Source of the DNA: Candidatus Barnesiella excrementigallinarum
Lineage (GTDB): Bacteria > Bacteroidota > Bacteroidia > Bacteroidales > Barnesiellaceae
DNA: 34,617 nucleotides
Assembly: GCA_019114445.1 (NCBI GenBank)
Contig: DXFL01000022.1
Location: 1-34,617 of the forward strand
Direction of reading: 5' to 3'
A program made the position numbers and the translations under genes. The notes under the pieces were generated by a model. That model searched no databases and was not told the DNA's origin. It saw only the letters and a list, made by a program, of their open reading frames with translations. Within the stretch, counting starts at the first letter, position 1. The number at the start of each line of letters is the position of its first letter. Below are positions 7,742-16,800 of this stretch, one piece after another.

Positions 7742-10700
7742 CTATTTTACAGAAATTCCCATCAATCCCACTACAACTTCTTGGGAAAGGCATTTCAAGG
7801 TGATGTTATCCAATTTCTTACCTTCACGAAGTCGTCTCGGCAAAATCATGGCCCGGCAATTGGTTCCCAACGCGATGTTTCGGGGGAATACCTCTGGCAT
7901 ACAAAAACGATCTATCTCCGATGTATAATACGAACGGCTGAATTGCCCGGGAGCGGTCGCATGGGAATCTATCGGACACAAATTCCAATAATTCCGCGGC
8001 GGTATCAACGGCAATACTTCCGAAACGCCATCTTCATAATTAATCTGTATCTCGGCATTTTCGATATTGCACTGCATCATATTGGTAGAACCGCACACCA
8101 AAAAACAGATCGACTCTCCCTTACGTCCACTCATATCGAAGACAAGCGAATCGGGATAATTATCCCAAAGAGACACAAATGCTATATTCCGATCGAAGCC
8201 TTTCCAATCGAACGAAACACCCTGAGGCAGATTTAATTTGCCATTGCGAGCCATCGCAGATACGCTGTCGAGCTTTATTTCGGGAGGCGTAGTGCCCCAA
8301 TAAGGGAATGTCCACGGCGAAAAGCCATCTACTCCAATCCTCACAGACACCGTATTGGGACGAGGTGAAAGATATTTTTGCTTGTAAATCTGCCGTACAT
8401 CGGCGTTAAAATTCTCCGAGATATCTATCGTCTGCCAATCTCCCGACAAACTCTCATTGACCATATTCACATACGCATCGTTCTTGCTTTGTACCTCATC
8501 GGTCACCTGTATCCTCCACACTTCGAAGTAGGTCAAGTCGCCCTCTTTCACTTCCAATACTACCGTATGGTAACCAACTTTCGTTCCTATTTCGAAATTT
8601 AGTTTATTCCTCTTGTAATGGCATTTTGTAAAAATATTTTGGGGATCATACACATTCACAATCCTCCCCTTTTTGCTTTTCAACCAAACGCAGCTATCTG
8701 TATTCACCTCGCAAACCGCATACCGTACAGGTGTATATTCGATTGACCCATTACAGATAATCTCGATGTGGGCCACGTTGCTGTTTTTGACTTCAAAGGT
8801 AAGCAACGATTGTCCCGGAGCCGGTTCCAGTGAAAAATCCGAAGAGACCCCATTCACTTTCAACGATACAATATCGGGGCTCAATACCGGCAATTTAAAT
8901 TGCATATCGGCTGCTTTCGCAAGCTCTACCCGATACGTGGCTCCACGATCGGTGGCTTTAAAATCGAACTTAAAATCGGGAACTGCCAAAGAAGCATAAT
9001 TCCAATCTTTGGGCAACATGGGTGATATAACGACTGCACCTTTGGGATAATCGGGCCAATATCCGAACAGGCCGCTCACCAACGTGCGGGCAAAGGGGTG
9101 CACACAATCACCAAAGTCTATGCCGCCCTGATCGGCTCCTAAATTTCCCGGAACCGTGTGTCCATAGGCACTGTGCATAAATGTACCCTTCATAATATCC
9201 CAACCCTCTTCGGGGAAACCCGCTTGAAAATAACTGAGAGCCAAATGGTAGTTGTCGCCCGGCCACATCTCGCGTACCGACCATGCTGCCGGCACCCAGT
9301 TGGAGGTCCACACCCGACGGCCACCCAGCGGCATCCGATCGTTCTGCAACCCCCACTCCGAATAATAAACCGATTCGATACTTCCCAACCAAGAAGTGAG
9401 CCCGGCATCAATCGGCAAAAATATACTGTATAGCCAGGGATCGGTATGTACACGATGGTACCCACCTTGCTCTTTATATGCGCCCGAATGCCCCCGGTCT
9501 TTGAGCCACAACAAATTATTAAAGCCCTCTTCGATACGCCTTAACATAGCTCTATGTCGTTCGGCGGCCTCGTTATCGCCGGCCTTCATTGCCATATCGA
9601 GTGCAGCTTGATGTCCTTTGTAAGCATACGAGGTGGCCTCGGCGGTTCCGCCTCCGTTATACCATTGCGAGTCGGTAGGCCATGTGTTGATATAGCTCTC
9701 GTACAGGCCGTCGCCATCGGGGTCGAAGCAGTCGGCCAGCCATTGTAAATGGAGTTCCAACGCAGGGCGCAGCAACGCCACGAAAGAAGAATCGGGGTTC
9801 CACCGGTACTCCTCGATAAGTTGATCGAAAAACTGCGATTGCATATCGTAAAACGTCTGGTCCCGTTCGATATGTCCTACCCCGTAGAAACGCGAATCGG
9901 CATGCTGGTGCGTGAGCAGCAGCCCCGGATCGGCCTTAGGCTCGGTCTTGTCAGAAACCGTAACTTGCGATTCGATATAATATTGAGCCTGTTGCTGTAC
10001 TCTGTCGTGCCACCCATACATAGTACCGCCAAAGACGGTACGCCAACCCGGCAAGGCCCGGTTCCACTGCATACACCCATGTACAAAAACAGGCGGATAC
10101 CAAGTGCCATCAACGGCAACGACCGAAGCCAAAGCCACGGCATCGAGACAGTCGTTGGGGGTGTCGATCGACAGGCGGTTCACTAATTGGTCGTTTTGGG
10201 CCCGGCAAACATCGAAATAATCCTTCGACGTCTCGCTACAAGCAAGCGTCTTATCCTCGGTCATCAATATTTTATAGCACGACTTCTTGGAGGGCTCTAT
10301 TTCCAATACCTCATAAGTGGCAAAATCATCGTTAATGCCCCACTTCAAAAGGCCGGGATTCCCCATCACATCGAAGGTCCACGAAAGGTGTGCTCCCGGA
10401 AACTTTTTAGTTTCGCCACAAACAAGTTGTATCTGCGACGACGAAGGAGCATTCTTTGTGGCAATCTGCACACACGCGCCAAAATCTTTATCCAGCTTTT
10501 GCAACTCAACGGTAATTTCCATTTCCGGGAACCGCTTGTCGGTCAAAAGCCTCTTCATTTGCCCGGCTTTATACATCGATTTTATATGGTCAAATTCGTA
10601 TAAAGTCACCGTATCGTTTCCCCGAATCATATTCATATAAACGGTACCATATAGGTACTCATCTTTTGCAAACCTGAGAACGGGCTTGTCGCCGGTGAGA

Positions 10701-10852
10701 ATAAAAGCATTGGTATTATGGAGGTATATGGGTCGATTATTATACCGGGCTAATCGCTCTCCTGTAATCCAGCCCTCCTCTACCTTATAAAAAGGGAATA
10801 CCGATATACTCCAAAAACAGACCAGTGTCAACAATACGATAATTCGTTTCAT
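7742..10852 (-). CDS. DUF4450-type six-hairpin glycosidase-like protein
   Basis: This 1036-residue protein has an N-terminal signal peptide (MKRIIVLLTLVCFWSISVF), so it is exported, probably to the periplasm. The N-terminal part (to about residue 250) resembles the DUF4450 beta domain, with GEWITGERLARY-like sequence and a tryptophan/glycine-rich PGWRTVFGGTMYGWHDR segment near 265-285. A (alpha/alpha)6 barrel follows, shown by DGDGLYESYINTWPTDSQ, WYNGGGTAEATSYAYKGH and WPGDNYHLALSYFQAG. The C-terminal third is beta-rich and may bind carbohydrate. Proteins of this build occur near polysaccharide-use loci of gut Bacteroidales; the substrate cannot be named. There is no susC/susD pair here. An operator-like inverted repeat and a promoter box lie directly upstream, and the GH30 remnant follows 39 bases downstream. 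The family assignment is from memory of the motifs. Confidence 0.75.
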   Translation of the reverse strand: MKRIIVLLTLVCFWSISVFPFYKVEEGWITGERLARYNNRPIYLHNTNAFILTGDKPVLRFAKDEYLYGTVYMNMIRGNDTVTLYEFDHIKSMYKAGQMKRLLTDKRFPEMEITVELQKLDKDFGACVQIATKNAPSSSQIQLVCGETKKFPGAHLSWTFDVMGNPGLLKWGINDDFATYEVLEIEPSKKSCYKILMTEDKTLACSETSKDYFDVCRAQNDQLVNRLSIDTPNDCLDAVALASVVAVDGTWYPPVFVHGCMQWNRALPGWRTVFGGTMYGWHDRVQQQAQYYIESQVTVSDKTEPKADPGLLLTHQHADSRFYGVGHIERDQTFYDMQSQFFDQLIEEYRWNPDSSFVALLRPALELHLQWLADCFDPDGDGLYESYINTWPTDSQWYNGGGTAEATSYAYKGHQAALDMAMKAGDNEAAERHRAMLRRIEEGFNNLLWLKDRGHSGAYKEQGGYHRVHTDPWLYSIFLPIDAGLTSWLGSIESVYYSEWGLQNDRMPLGGRRVWTSNWVPAAWSVREMWPGDNYHLALSYFQAGFPEEGWDIMKGTFMHSAYGHTVPGNLGADQGGIDFGDCVHPFARTLVSGLFGYWPDYPKGAVVISPMLPKDWNYASLAVPDFKFDFKATDRGATYRVELAKAADMQFKLPVLSPDIVSLKVNGVSSDFSLEPAPGQSLLTFEVKNSNVAHIEIICNGSIEYTPVRYAVCEVNTDSCVWLKSKKGRIVNVYDPQNIFTKCHYKRNKLNFEIGTKVGYHTVVLEVKEGDLTYFEVWRIQVTDEVQSKNDAYVNMVNESLSGDWQTIDISENFNADVRQIYKQKYLSPRPNTVSVRIGVDGFSPWTFPYWGTTPPEIKLDSVSAMARNGKLNLPQGVSFDWKGFDRNIAFVSLWDNYPDSLVFDMSGRKGESICFLVCGSTNMMQCNIENAEIQINYEDGVSEVLPLIPPRNYWNLCPIDSHATAPGQFSRSYYTSEIDRFCMPEVFPRNIALGTNCRAMILPRRLREGKKLDNITLKCLSQEVVVGLMGISVK

Positions 10853-10880
10853 GATACAAGAATATTATATTAGTACGGGA

Positions 10881-10888
10881 CAAATATA
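10881..10888 (-). promoter_or_regulatory. -7 promoter box for the DUF4450 gene
   Basis: On the minus strand TATATTTG is a perfect TAnnTTTG match. Transcription would begin near 10877-10873, giving a leader of about 20 bases. The -33 element is poor (TG preceded by AAAA), which fits a promoter that needs an activator. Confidence 0.55.
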
Positions 10889-10917
10889 GCGATGTACTAA
10901 AAAAACATTTTACCTAT

Positions 10918-10945
10918 TGTAACATATACTTATAGATATGTTACA
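10918..10945. promoter_or_regulatory. Operator-like inverted repeat upstream of the DUF4450 gene
   Basis: TGTAACATAT (10918-10927) and ATATGTTACA (10936-10945) are perfect ten-base inverted copies separated by eight bases. The site is centred about 55-60 bases upstream of the predicted transcription start, a typical activator position. No regulator gene is adjacent, so the binding protein is unknown. Confidence 0.55.
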
Positions 10946-10958
10946 TTTAGGTTAAAAA

Positions 10959-10972
10959 GCCTATTAATAGGC
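10959..10972. terminator. Small bidirectional terminator-like palindrome
   Basis: GCCTATTAATAGGC is a perfect palindrome flanked by AAAAA on the left and G-TTTTT on the right, so either strand could form a short hairpin followed by a U-run. It could equally be a second protein-binding site next to the inverted repeat at 10918-10945. Confidence 0.35.
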
Positions 10973-11292
10973 GTTTTTCCACCGAAAAAATATGCATCGC
11001 GAAAACCAATGGAACAATAACACCCGATTCTCCCCACACTTTCAATCGGGATTATCGAATACTTTGCATTTGACGACAACCGATTCCATCACACTCCTCC
11101 GTCCGGCACCCCCATACTATCCAAACAGATTTCGACAAAACACAATCCTACCGCCCAAAGCTATATCTATCCCCCCCAAAAAAATATCGAACGGCTTATA
11201 CAACAATCGGGGGAAAGGAGGAAAGCAATTTGCCCATACGGTCGTTATAATCTATAACGACAGACAAAGAAATAAGAAAAAGGAAAAAGCGA

Positions 11293-11676
11293 TTAAAGAA
11301 TTTTTATCAATGTAACCTCATCGCCTCTCAGTCTGGCTGTTGCCCAATTTATAGTCATGATGGAGTAAAGGCTACACGAGTCGGAATCGTCGGCCATGTT
11401 CCTGAGGTAAACAGGGTTTTGAATAATGGCTTCTCCCACGGTCAGCAATAGGTTTTCGGAAAGTTGTTTTTGTATGGTACGGCAAAACTCCTCTTTCTCC
11501 GATTCGAAATGGGGAGAAACGACAAACAACACGCCTTCGCAGAAGGTTGTCAAAGAGACTTCTCGCTGAAACGGCAATATATTATCGACCTTATTGCCTT
11601 CGGTAAGATAGAGTATATGCTTACTCAACAGGGAGCGTCTATAACATAACTGATGTGAAAAGAATCCTTTTTTCAT
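11293..11676 (-). CDS. Hypothetical protein, 127 residues
   Basis: I do not recognise this protein. It is mostly soluble in composition, with alternating hydrophobic strands (EGVLFVVSPHF, LYSIMTINWATARL) and no clear signal peptide or membrane segment. It starts at ATG 17 bases after the DUF4296 lipoprotein gene and in the same direction, so it is probably the last gene of the lspA operon. No competing frame on the other strand looks better. Confidence 0.6.
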   Translation of the reverse strand: MKKGFFSHQLCYRRSLLSKHILYLTEGNKVDNILPFQREVSLTTFCEGVLFVVSPHFESEKEEFCRTIQKQLSENLLLTVGEAIIQNPVYLRNMADDSDSCSLYSIMTINWATARLRGDEVTLIKIL

Positions 11677-11693
11677 AATGCCAACCGTTTCCT

Positions 11694-12551
11694 TTACGAG
11701 CCTATCTGTTTCACTGTTTTGGGGAATTGTTTTGCCGCCAAACCCTTTGGAGATTTGGCAACCGGCTGAGCCGATAAACTTTTCTGTTTGTCTACAACCG
11801 GAATACGATCGTTGTAATGCCGACGTATCAAGGTGAGACTATCGATATACATTTTTTCCTGAACCGATTGCATGGGCAGGAGCACATAGCCATACACTCT
11901 GGAAATTGCCGCGACAGAATCGGCTTGCAACGGTAAAACGCACCAACCCTCTTTATCGACATCGACCCGATTGTATACAATATCGTTATTGGCATGACGC
12001 ACGGCCATATATACTTGCGGTTTTACACTCAACTTAGGAAGCATGAGTACCTTGAACTTAAATTCGAAATAGTCGCGGGTACGGAAGTTCTCGTCGGTAG
12101 CAATATCGAACGTCAATAAATTGGACGACACGCGGGTATCGAACGTATGGAAACGCTTCTGTTTCCACACATCGACACTGTCGCCGGGTTGTGTCATGGT
12201 TTGTGAATTTTCCTCGGCAAGCAGTTTTTTTGCTTCCTCGTTTTCGGCTTTCAGCCGTTCCACCACCTTGTCGTATACTTGCATATACTTATCGATATGA
12301 TGTCCGTACCATACCAATGTCGTATCGAACTGCTCCTGCGTAACTCCATGCCGCAAGAATACCGCTTCCCGAAGTTTTTTCTTATCGGCATTACTGCTAT
12401 ACAGGCTATAATTCGACTCGATAACAGCCTCCGTCTTGTGAATATCGACAAGCAAAGCCTCCATCTCCTTTTCGCCAATGAGATAGTCGGGCCGACGGCT
12501 ACACGATGCGATAAGCAAAACCGATAATATGACAAATACCGTATGCTTCAT
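11694..12551 (-). CDS. DUF4296-type lipoprotein
   Basis: The 285-residue protein begins with a lipoprotein signal peptide whose lipobox LIASC places the acylated cysteine at residue 17. The following region, RPDYLIGEKEMEALLVDIHKTEAV, matches the start of DUF4296, a domain found in Bacteroidota lipoproteins of unknown role. The helical first half continues to about residue 115, and a beta-rich second half (about 125-235) follows. It starts 4 bases after lspA, the enzyme that would process its own signal peptide. The tail is basic and low in complexity (QPVAKSPKGLAAKQFPK). Its role is unknown. Confidence 0.85.
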   Translation of the reverse strand: MKHTVFVILSVLLIASCSRRPDYLIGEKEMEALLVDIHKTEAVIESNYSLYSSNADKKKLREAVFLRHGVTQEQFDTTLVWYGHHIDKYMQVYDKVVERLKAENEEAKKLLAEENSQTMTQPGDSVDVWKQKRFHTFDTRVSSNLLTFDIATDENFRTRDYFEFKFKVLMLPKLSVKPQVYMAVRHANNDIVYNRVDVDKEGWCVLPLQADSVAAISRVYGYVLLPMQSVQEKMYIDSLTLIRRHYNDRIPVVDKQKSLSAQPVAKSPKGLAAKQFPKTVKQIGS

Positions 12552-12555
12552 AACA

Positions 12556-13185
12556 TTACTTCGCAGGCTCTGCTTTTTTATTCTCGGTAGAGAGATAACG
12601 GCGATAAAACAGAATCAACCACACCACACCTACCGATATGGCCGAGTCGGCAATATTGAATACGGGGCGGAAAAACTCGAACCGCTCCCCGCCTATCCAC
12701 GGAATCCAATCGGGCCAATAAAAACTAAACAACGGGAAATAGAGCATATCGACTACCCTGCCGAAGAACAAACCAGCATACCCCTCGCCGGGAGCGAACG
12801 AAGCGACAACGGGTGGCAACGGATCATTAAAAATCAAGCCGTAGAAAAGGCAATCGATAATATTCCCGGCAGCTCCGGCTATAATCAAAGCCAAACAAAC
12901 GACAAAACCCGTAGGAATGTGAGGTTTGCTCTTAACCCGATACAATACCCACACCAACACGACCACAGCGACAATACGGAACAGCGTTAAAAACAATTTG
13001 CTCCCTATCTCCATGCCAAAAGCCATACCGTTGTTTTCGATGAATGCTATGTAAAACCAGTCGGTCACCCGAATAGCTTCACCTATATACATATGAGTTT
13101 TCACCCATATCTTCACCACTTGGTCGACAATCAATACGAGAATAATCGTAATAAGGGCTATTTGTCCTTTGGTCAGTTTTTTCAT
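12556..13185 (-). CDS. lspA: Lipoprotein signal peptidase (signal peptidase II)
   Basis: LspA is the inner-membrane aspartic protease that cuts the signal peptide from diacylated prolipoproteins. Four hydrophobic segments are visible, near 8-27, 64-82, 91-110 and 181-195. The motifs are ENNGMAF (50-56), AGAAGNIID with catalytic Asp111, and FNIADS with catalytic Asp180. The two aspartates are 69 residues apart, against about 27 in E. coli LspA, because of an inserted periplasmic loop rich in Trp, Pro and Phe between them. The usual Arg after the first Asp (NxxDR) is Cys112. Related Bacteroidota LspA proteins are also longer than the E. coli enzyme (209 residues here), so this is probably lineage-typical. 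The DUF4296 lipoprotein gene follows 4 bases later. Confidence 0.95.
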   Translation of the reverse strand: MKKLTKGQIALITIILVLIVDQVVKIWVKTHMYIGEAIRVTDWFYIAFIENNGMAFGMEIGSKLFLTLFRIVAVVVLVWVLYRVKSKPHIPTGFVVCLALIIAGAAGNIIDCLFYGLIFNDPLPPVVASFAPGEGYAGLFFGRVVDMLYFPLFSFYWPDWIPWIGGERFEFFRPVFNIADSAISVGVVWLILFYRRYLSTENKKAEPAK

Positions 13186-13223
13186 ATATGCAATTATGCG
13201 TTTTGCATTTTATCGGGTCAATA

Positions 13224-13284
13224 TAAAAAGCGATTCGACCCTCGTGCATTCTACGGCGAGAACAGCACCCCGAAGGTCGAATCG
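13224..13284 (-). terminator. Hairpin between the dksA-like gene and lspA
   Basis: On the minus strand a 14-base stem forms between the complements of 13271-13284 and 13231-13244, with one G-U wobble (13241/13274) and a 26-base loop. It is followed directly by CTTTTTATATT. It lies in the 182-base gap after the dksA-like stop codon and is probably a terminator or attenuator that lowers read-through into lspA. The wobble is stable only in minus-strand RNA, which fits transcription in that direction. Confidence 0.65.
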
Positions 13285-13367
13285 TCTATCCTATCATCTC
13301 GGTAGATTTCACAAAACAATCTTCCGCAAAAAACCGCAAGGTATCCGCAGAAAGAAACACGGTAAAT

Positions 13368-13751
13368 CTATTTTCTTCTGTTATCACCCTTCGCATCTAT
13401 TCCCAAAGTAGCATGGGGTACCGCACGCAATCGTTCTTTCGGGATCAGTTTCCCGGTTTCCCGGCAAATTCCGTACGTTTTGTTTTCGATACGCACAAGG
13501 GCGGCTTGCAGGTGTTGTATGAATTTCATTTGGCGTTGAGCCAACTGTCCGGCCTCTTCTTTGGAGAGCGTGCTCGCACCTTCTTCCAACACCTTAAACG
13601 TGGGCGACGTATCGGTTACATCGTTGCCATCGGTATTCATAATTGAGGCTTTCAACAAATCATAATCACGATATGCTTTTTCGAGCTTTTCATTGATAAT
13701 CTGCCGAAATTCTTCAAGTTCAGCATCGGAATAACGTGTTTTTTCACTCAT
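13368..13751 (-). CDS. DksA/TraR-family transcription factor with degenerate zinc finger
   Basis: The 127-residue protein has a long helical hairpin (about 8-92) followed by a short C-terminal zinc-finger-like part. DksA proteins enter the secondary channel of RNA polymerase and alter initiation together with ppGpp. The hairpin tip carries an acidic pair, Asp44 and Asp47 (DVTDTS), comparable to the DxxDxA tip of E. coli DksA but with Ser at the alanine position. The zinc site is reduced: only Cys96 remains (YGICRETGKLIPKERL), with Thr, Ala and His where the other cysteines would be. This is common in Bacteroidota homologues. It lies 106 bases after ileS and before lspA. The fold assignment is firm; binding to polymerase is inferred from the family. 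Confidence 0.88.
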   Translation of the reverse strand: MSEKTRYSDAELEEFRQIINEKLEKAYRDYDLLKASIMNTDGNDVTDTSPTFKVLEEGASTLSKEEAGQLAQRQMKFIQHLQAALVRIENKTYGICRETGKLIPKERLRAVPHATLGIDAKGDNRRK

Positions 13752-13824
13752 AATTATTTGGGGTTAAAGTTTTACATTCAATTATTCAAAGGGCCGACTA
13801 CAATGCAAGATTGTTATGTCACTT

Positions 13825-13832
13825 CAAATATA
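13825..13832 (-). promoter_or_regulatory. -7 promoter box for the dksA-like gene
   Basis: TATATTTG on the minus strand matches TAnnTTTG and lies in the 106-base gap after ileS, about 75 bases before the ATG. A -33 element is not convincing. It would let the dksA-like gene be expressed apart from ileS. Confidence 0.45.
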
Positions 13833-13857
13833 ACAGAAATATTACTATGCCTCTCTA

Positions 13858-16800
13858 TTATTTTACTGATTTAACAATTTTGATAGCTACCTTAAAGGTA
13901 TCGAAGTCGAGTTCATGCACATTTTCACCGATCGGATTCTCCAATATTTCAAACGTATTGGCAAGCACCTGACGAGCCATATAATCGCGATACTCTTCGA
14001 CAGCCTTGTCGGTTTCGTCGCACGAAGCAATGTAAACATCTATTTTGTCAGTAATATCGAAGCCCGAAATCTTGCGGATATTCTGTATCCGGTTGACCAA
14101 TTCGCGGGCTATACCCTCACGACGCAACTCCTCGGTAACCGTAATGTCGAGCGCCACCGTAAGGTTACCCTCATTGGCTACCAACCAGCCGGGAATATCT
14201 TCCGAAATAATCTCTACATCGGCTTTCTCGATTGTAGCTTGCTGTCCTTCGATATCGAACGTAAAGGTTCCGTTCTTTTCAAATTCGGCTATATCGGGCT
14301 GCGGCATGGCGGCAATCGTTGCAGCCAACTGTTTCATAATCTTGCCGTAACGCGGGCCCAGTTTCTTGAAATCGGGTTTCACCCGTTTTACCAATATCCC
14401 TGCGGCGTTATCGACAAACTTCATTTCTTTCACATTCACCTCACTGAGAATCAAATCTTTCACAGCTTCGATATGAGCTTGTTGCTCTTTGTTCAATACC
14501 GGAACCATCAACGTGGTGAGCGGTTGACGTACCTTGATATTGACTTTACGACGCAGAGCCAGTACCATAGAGGTCATGGTTTGAGCAATTTGCATACGCT
14601 CTTCGAGTGCCGAGTCGATATATTTATCGCAACTTACCGGGAAATCGGCCAAGTGTACCGAACGGGTGTCGCGATCGGTTGCCGTCGTAAGGTCGGTATA
14701 CAGGCGGTCGGCATAGAAAGGTGCAATGGGCGCCATCAATTTGGCCACCGTTTCGAGACAGGTGTAAAGCGTTTGATAGGCCGACAGTTTATCGTCGGTC
14801 ATCGAGCCGCCCCAGAAACGTTTGCGGTTCAAACGTACATACCAGTTACTGAGGTTGTCGTTCACGAAATCGGAAATCGCCCGTCCGGCACGTGTAGGTT
14901 CATAGGCGGCAAACTGTTCGTCGACCTCCTTGATCAACGAGTTGAGCAAAGAGATAATCCAGCGGTCGATCTCGGGGCGCTTCTCTACCGGAATCTCAGG
15001 TTCGGCAAAGGTGAACCCGTCGACATTGGCATACAAAGCAAAGAACGAATAGGTATTGTAGAGCGTTCCGAAGAATTTACGACGCACCTCTTCTACCCCG
15101 TCGAGATCGAATTTGAGGTTGTCCCACGGCGACGAATTGGTAATCATATACCAACGCAGCGGGTCGGAACCGTACTTCTCGATGGTACCGAAAGGATCGA
15201 CGGCATTGCCCAACCGCTTGGACATCTTGTTCCCGTTCTTGTCGAGTACGAGACCGTTCGATACTACGGCTTTATACGCTACGCTGTCGAATACCATCGC
15301 AGCAATGGCGTGCAGAGTGAAGAACCAGCCACGGGTTTGGTCTACTCCCTCGGCGATGAAATCGGCCGGATAAAGTTCACGGTTATCAAATGCCTCCTTG
15401 TTTTCAAACGGATAGTGTATTTGAGCATAAGGCATGGCACCCGAATCGAACCATACGTCGATAAGGTCGCTTTCGCGTTTCATCGGTTTTCCACTGGGCG
15501 AAACCAACACAATATCGTCGACATAAGGACGGTGCAAATCTATCTTGTCGTAATTTTCGGCCGTATATTCGCCGGGAACGAAGCCTTGTTTTTTATAGGG
15601 ATTCTCGGTCATCAATCCGGCGGCAATAGCTTTCTCTATTTCGTTATACAACTCCTCTACCGAACCGATACACAACTCTTCGCTGCCGTCCTCGGTGCGC
15701 CAGATGGGCAACGGGGTTCCCCAATAGCGGCTACGCGAGAGGTTCCAGTCTTGCAGGTTTTCGAGCCATTTGCCAAATCGGCCCGAACCGGTCGACTGCG
15801 GTTTCCAGTTGATGGTATTATTCAACTCTATCATGCGGTCGCGGCAAGCCGTCGTGCGAATAAACCAACTGTCGAGCGGGTAGTAAAGCACCGGTTTGTC
15901 GGTACGCCAACAATGGGGATAGCTGTGTACGTGCTTCTCGATTTTGAATACCTTGTTGGTCTGTTTCAACAACACGCAAATATCTATATCGAGTGTGGCA
16001 TCATCGTCGGTAAGGGTCGCATCGTAAGCATTCTTCACATACCGTCCGGCATATTCGCCGTAAGCCTCCACATCGACATTCTGTTTCACAAACTCGGGGT
16101 CGAGGTCGTCTATCGTATAGAATTTACCGGTCATATCGACCATAGGACGACGGTTGCCGTCCTTATCGAGCATCATCAACGGGGGAACGCCATTGGCTTT
16201 GGCCACCCGGTCGTCATCGGCACCGAAGGTAGGCGCAATGTGTACGATACCCGTACCGTCCTCGGTGGTTACAAAATCGCCGGTAATTACCCGGAATGCA
16301 CCTTCGCCGGGATTTACCCACGGCAACAGTTGCTCATACTCCATGCCGGCCAAGTCGCTGCCTTTGTATTCGGCTACGACTTTCCACGGAATGAGTTTAT
16401 CGCCGGGTTTGTAATCTTCCAACGCCAAATCGGCAGCCTTTGCATTAAACAACGTAGGCACAAGCACTTTGGCGGCAATCACACTAATGGGCGCACCCGT
16501 ATAGGGATTGTAACTTTGTACCAAATTATATTCGATGTTGGGGCCTACGCAAAGAGCCGTATTGGAAGGTAATGTCCACGGGGTTGTCGTCCATGCCAAG
16601 AAATAAGGTTCGCCAAAAGCCGCCATCTCGGGACGGGGATTGCGAATCTTGAACTGGGCTATACAAGTGGTATCCTTCACATCGCGATAGCAACCGGGCT
16701 GGTTAAGCTCGTGCGAACTTAATCCCGTACCGGCAGCCGGCGAATAGGGCTGAATGGTATAACCTTTGTACAGATAATTCTTGTTGTAGAGCTGTTTGAG

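Larger units (their letters stand above)
10853..11292. other. Intergenic region of 440 bases with regulatory repeats near its left end
   Basis: The part nearest the DUF4450 gene holds a promoter box (10881-10888), a 10-base-pair inverted repeat (10918-10945) and a palindrome (10959-10972). The remaining roughly 300 bases contain homopolymer runs of C, A and G and a plus-strand open frame of 107 codons (10992-11315) that I do not accept as a gene. I see no RNA gene in it. Confidence 0.6.

Noticed and set aside
10992..11315. 107-codon plus-strand frame in the intergenic region
   Set aside because: The product has biased Pro/Asn/Lys composition, no recognisable domain, and overlaps the end of the minus-strand gene at 11293.
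13231..13284. tRNA-like GGTCGAATCG element
   Set aside because: It resembles a T-arm sequence, but no acceptor, D or anticodon stems can be placed around it; it is one arm of a long hairpin followed by a T-run.
13915..16572. 885-codon open frame on the plus strand
   Set aside because: It lies entirely antisense to ileS, whose motifs are unmistakable. Rare use of TTA, CTA and TCA codons in the sense gene explains the absence of stops. The translation shows no domain.
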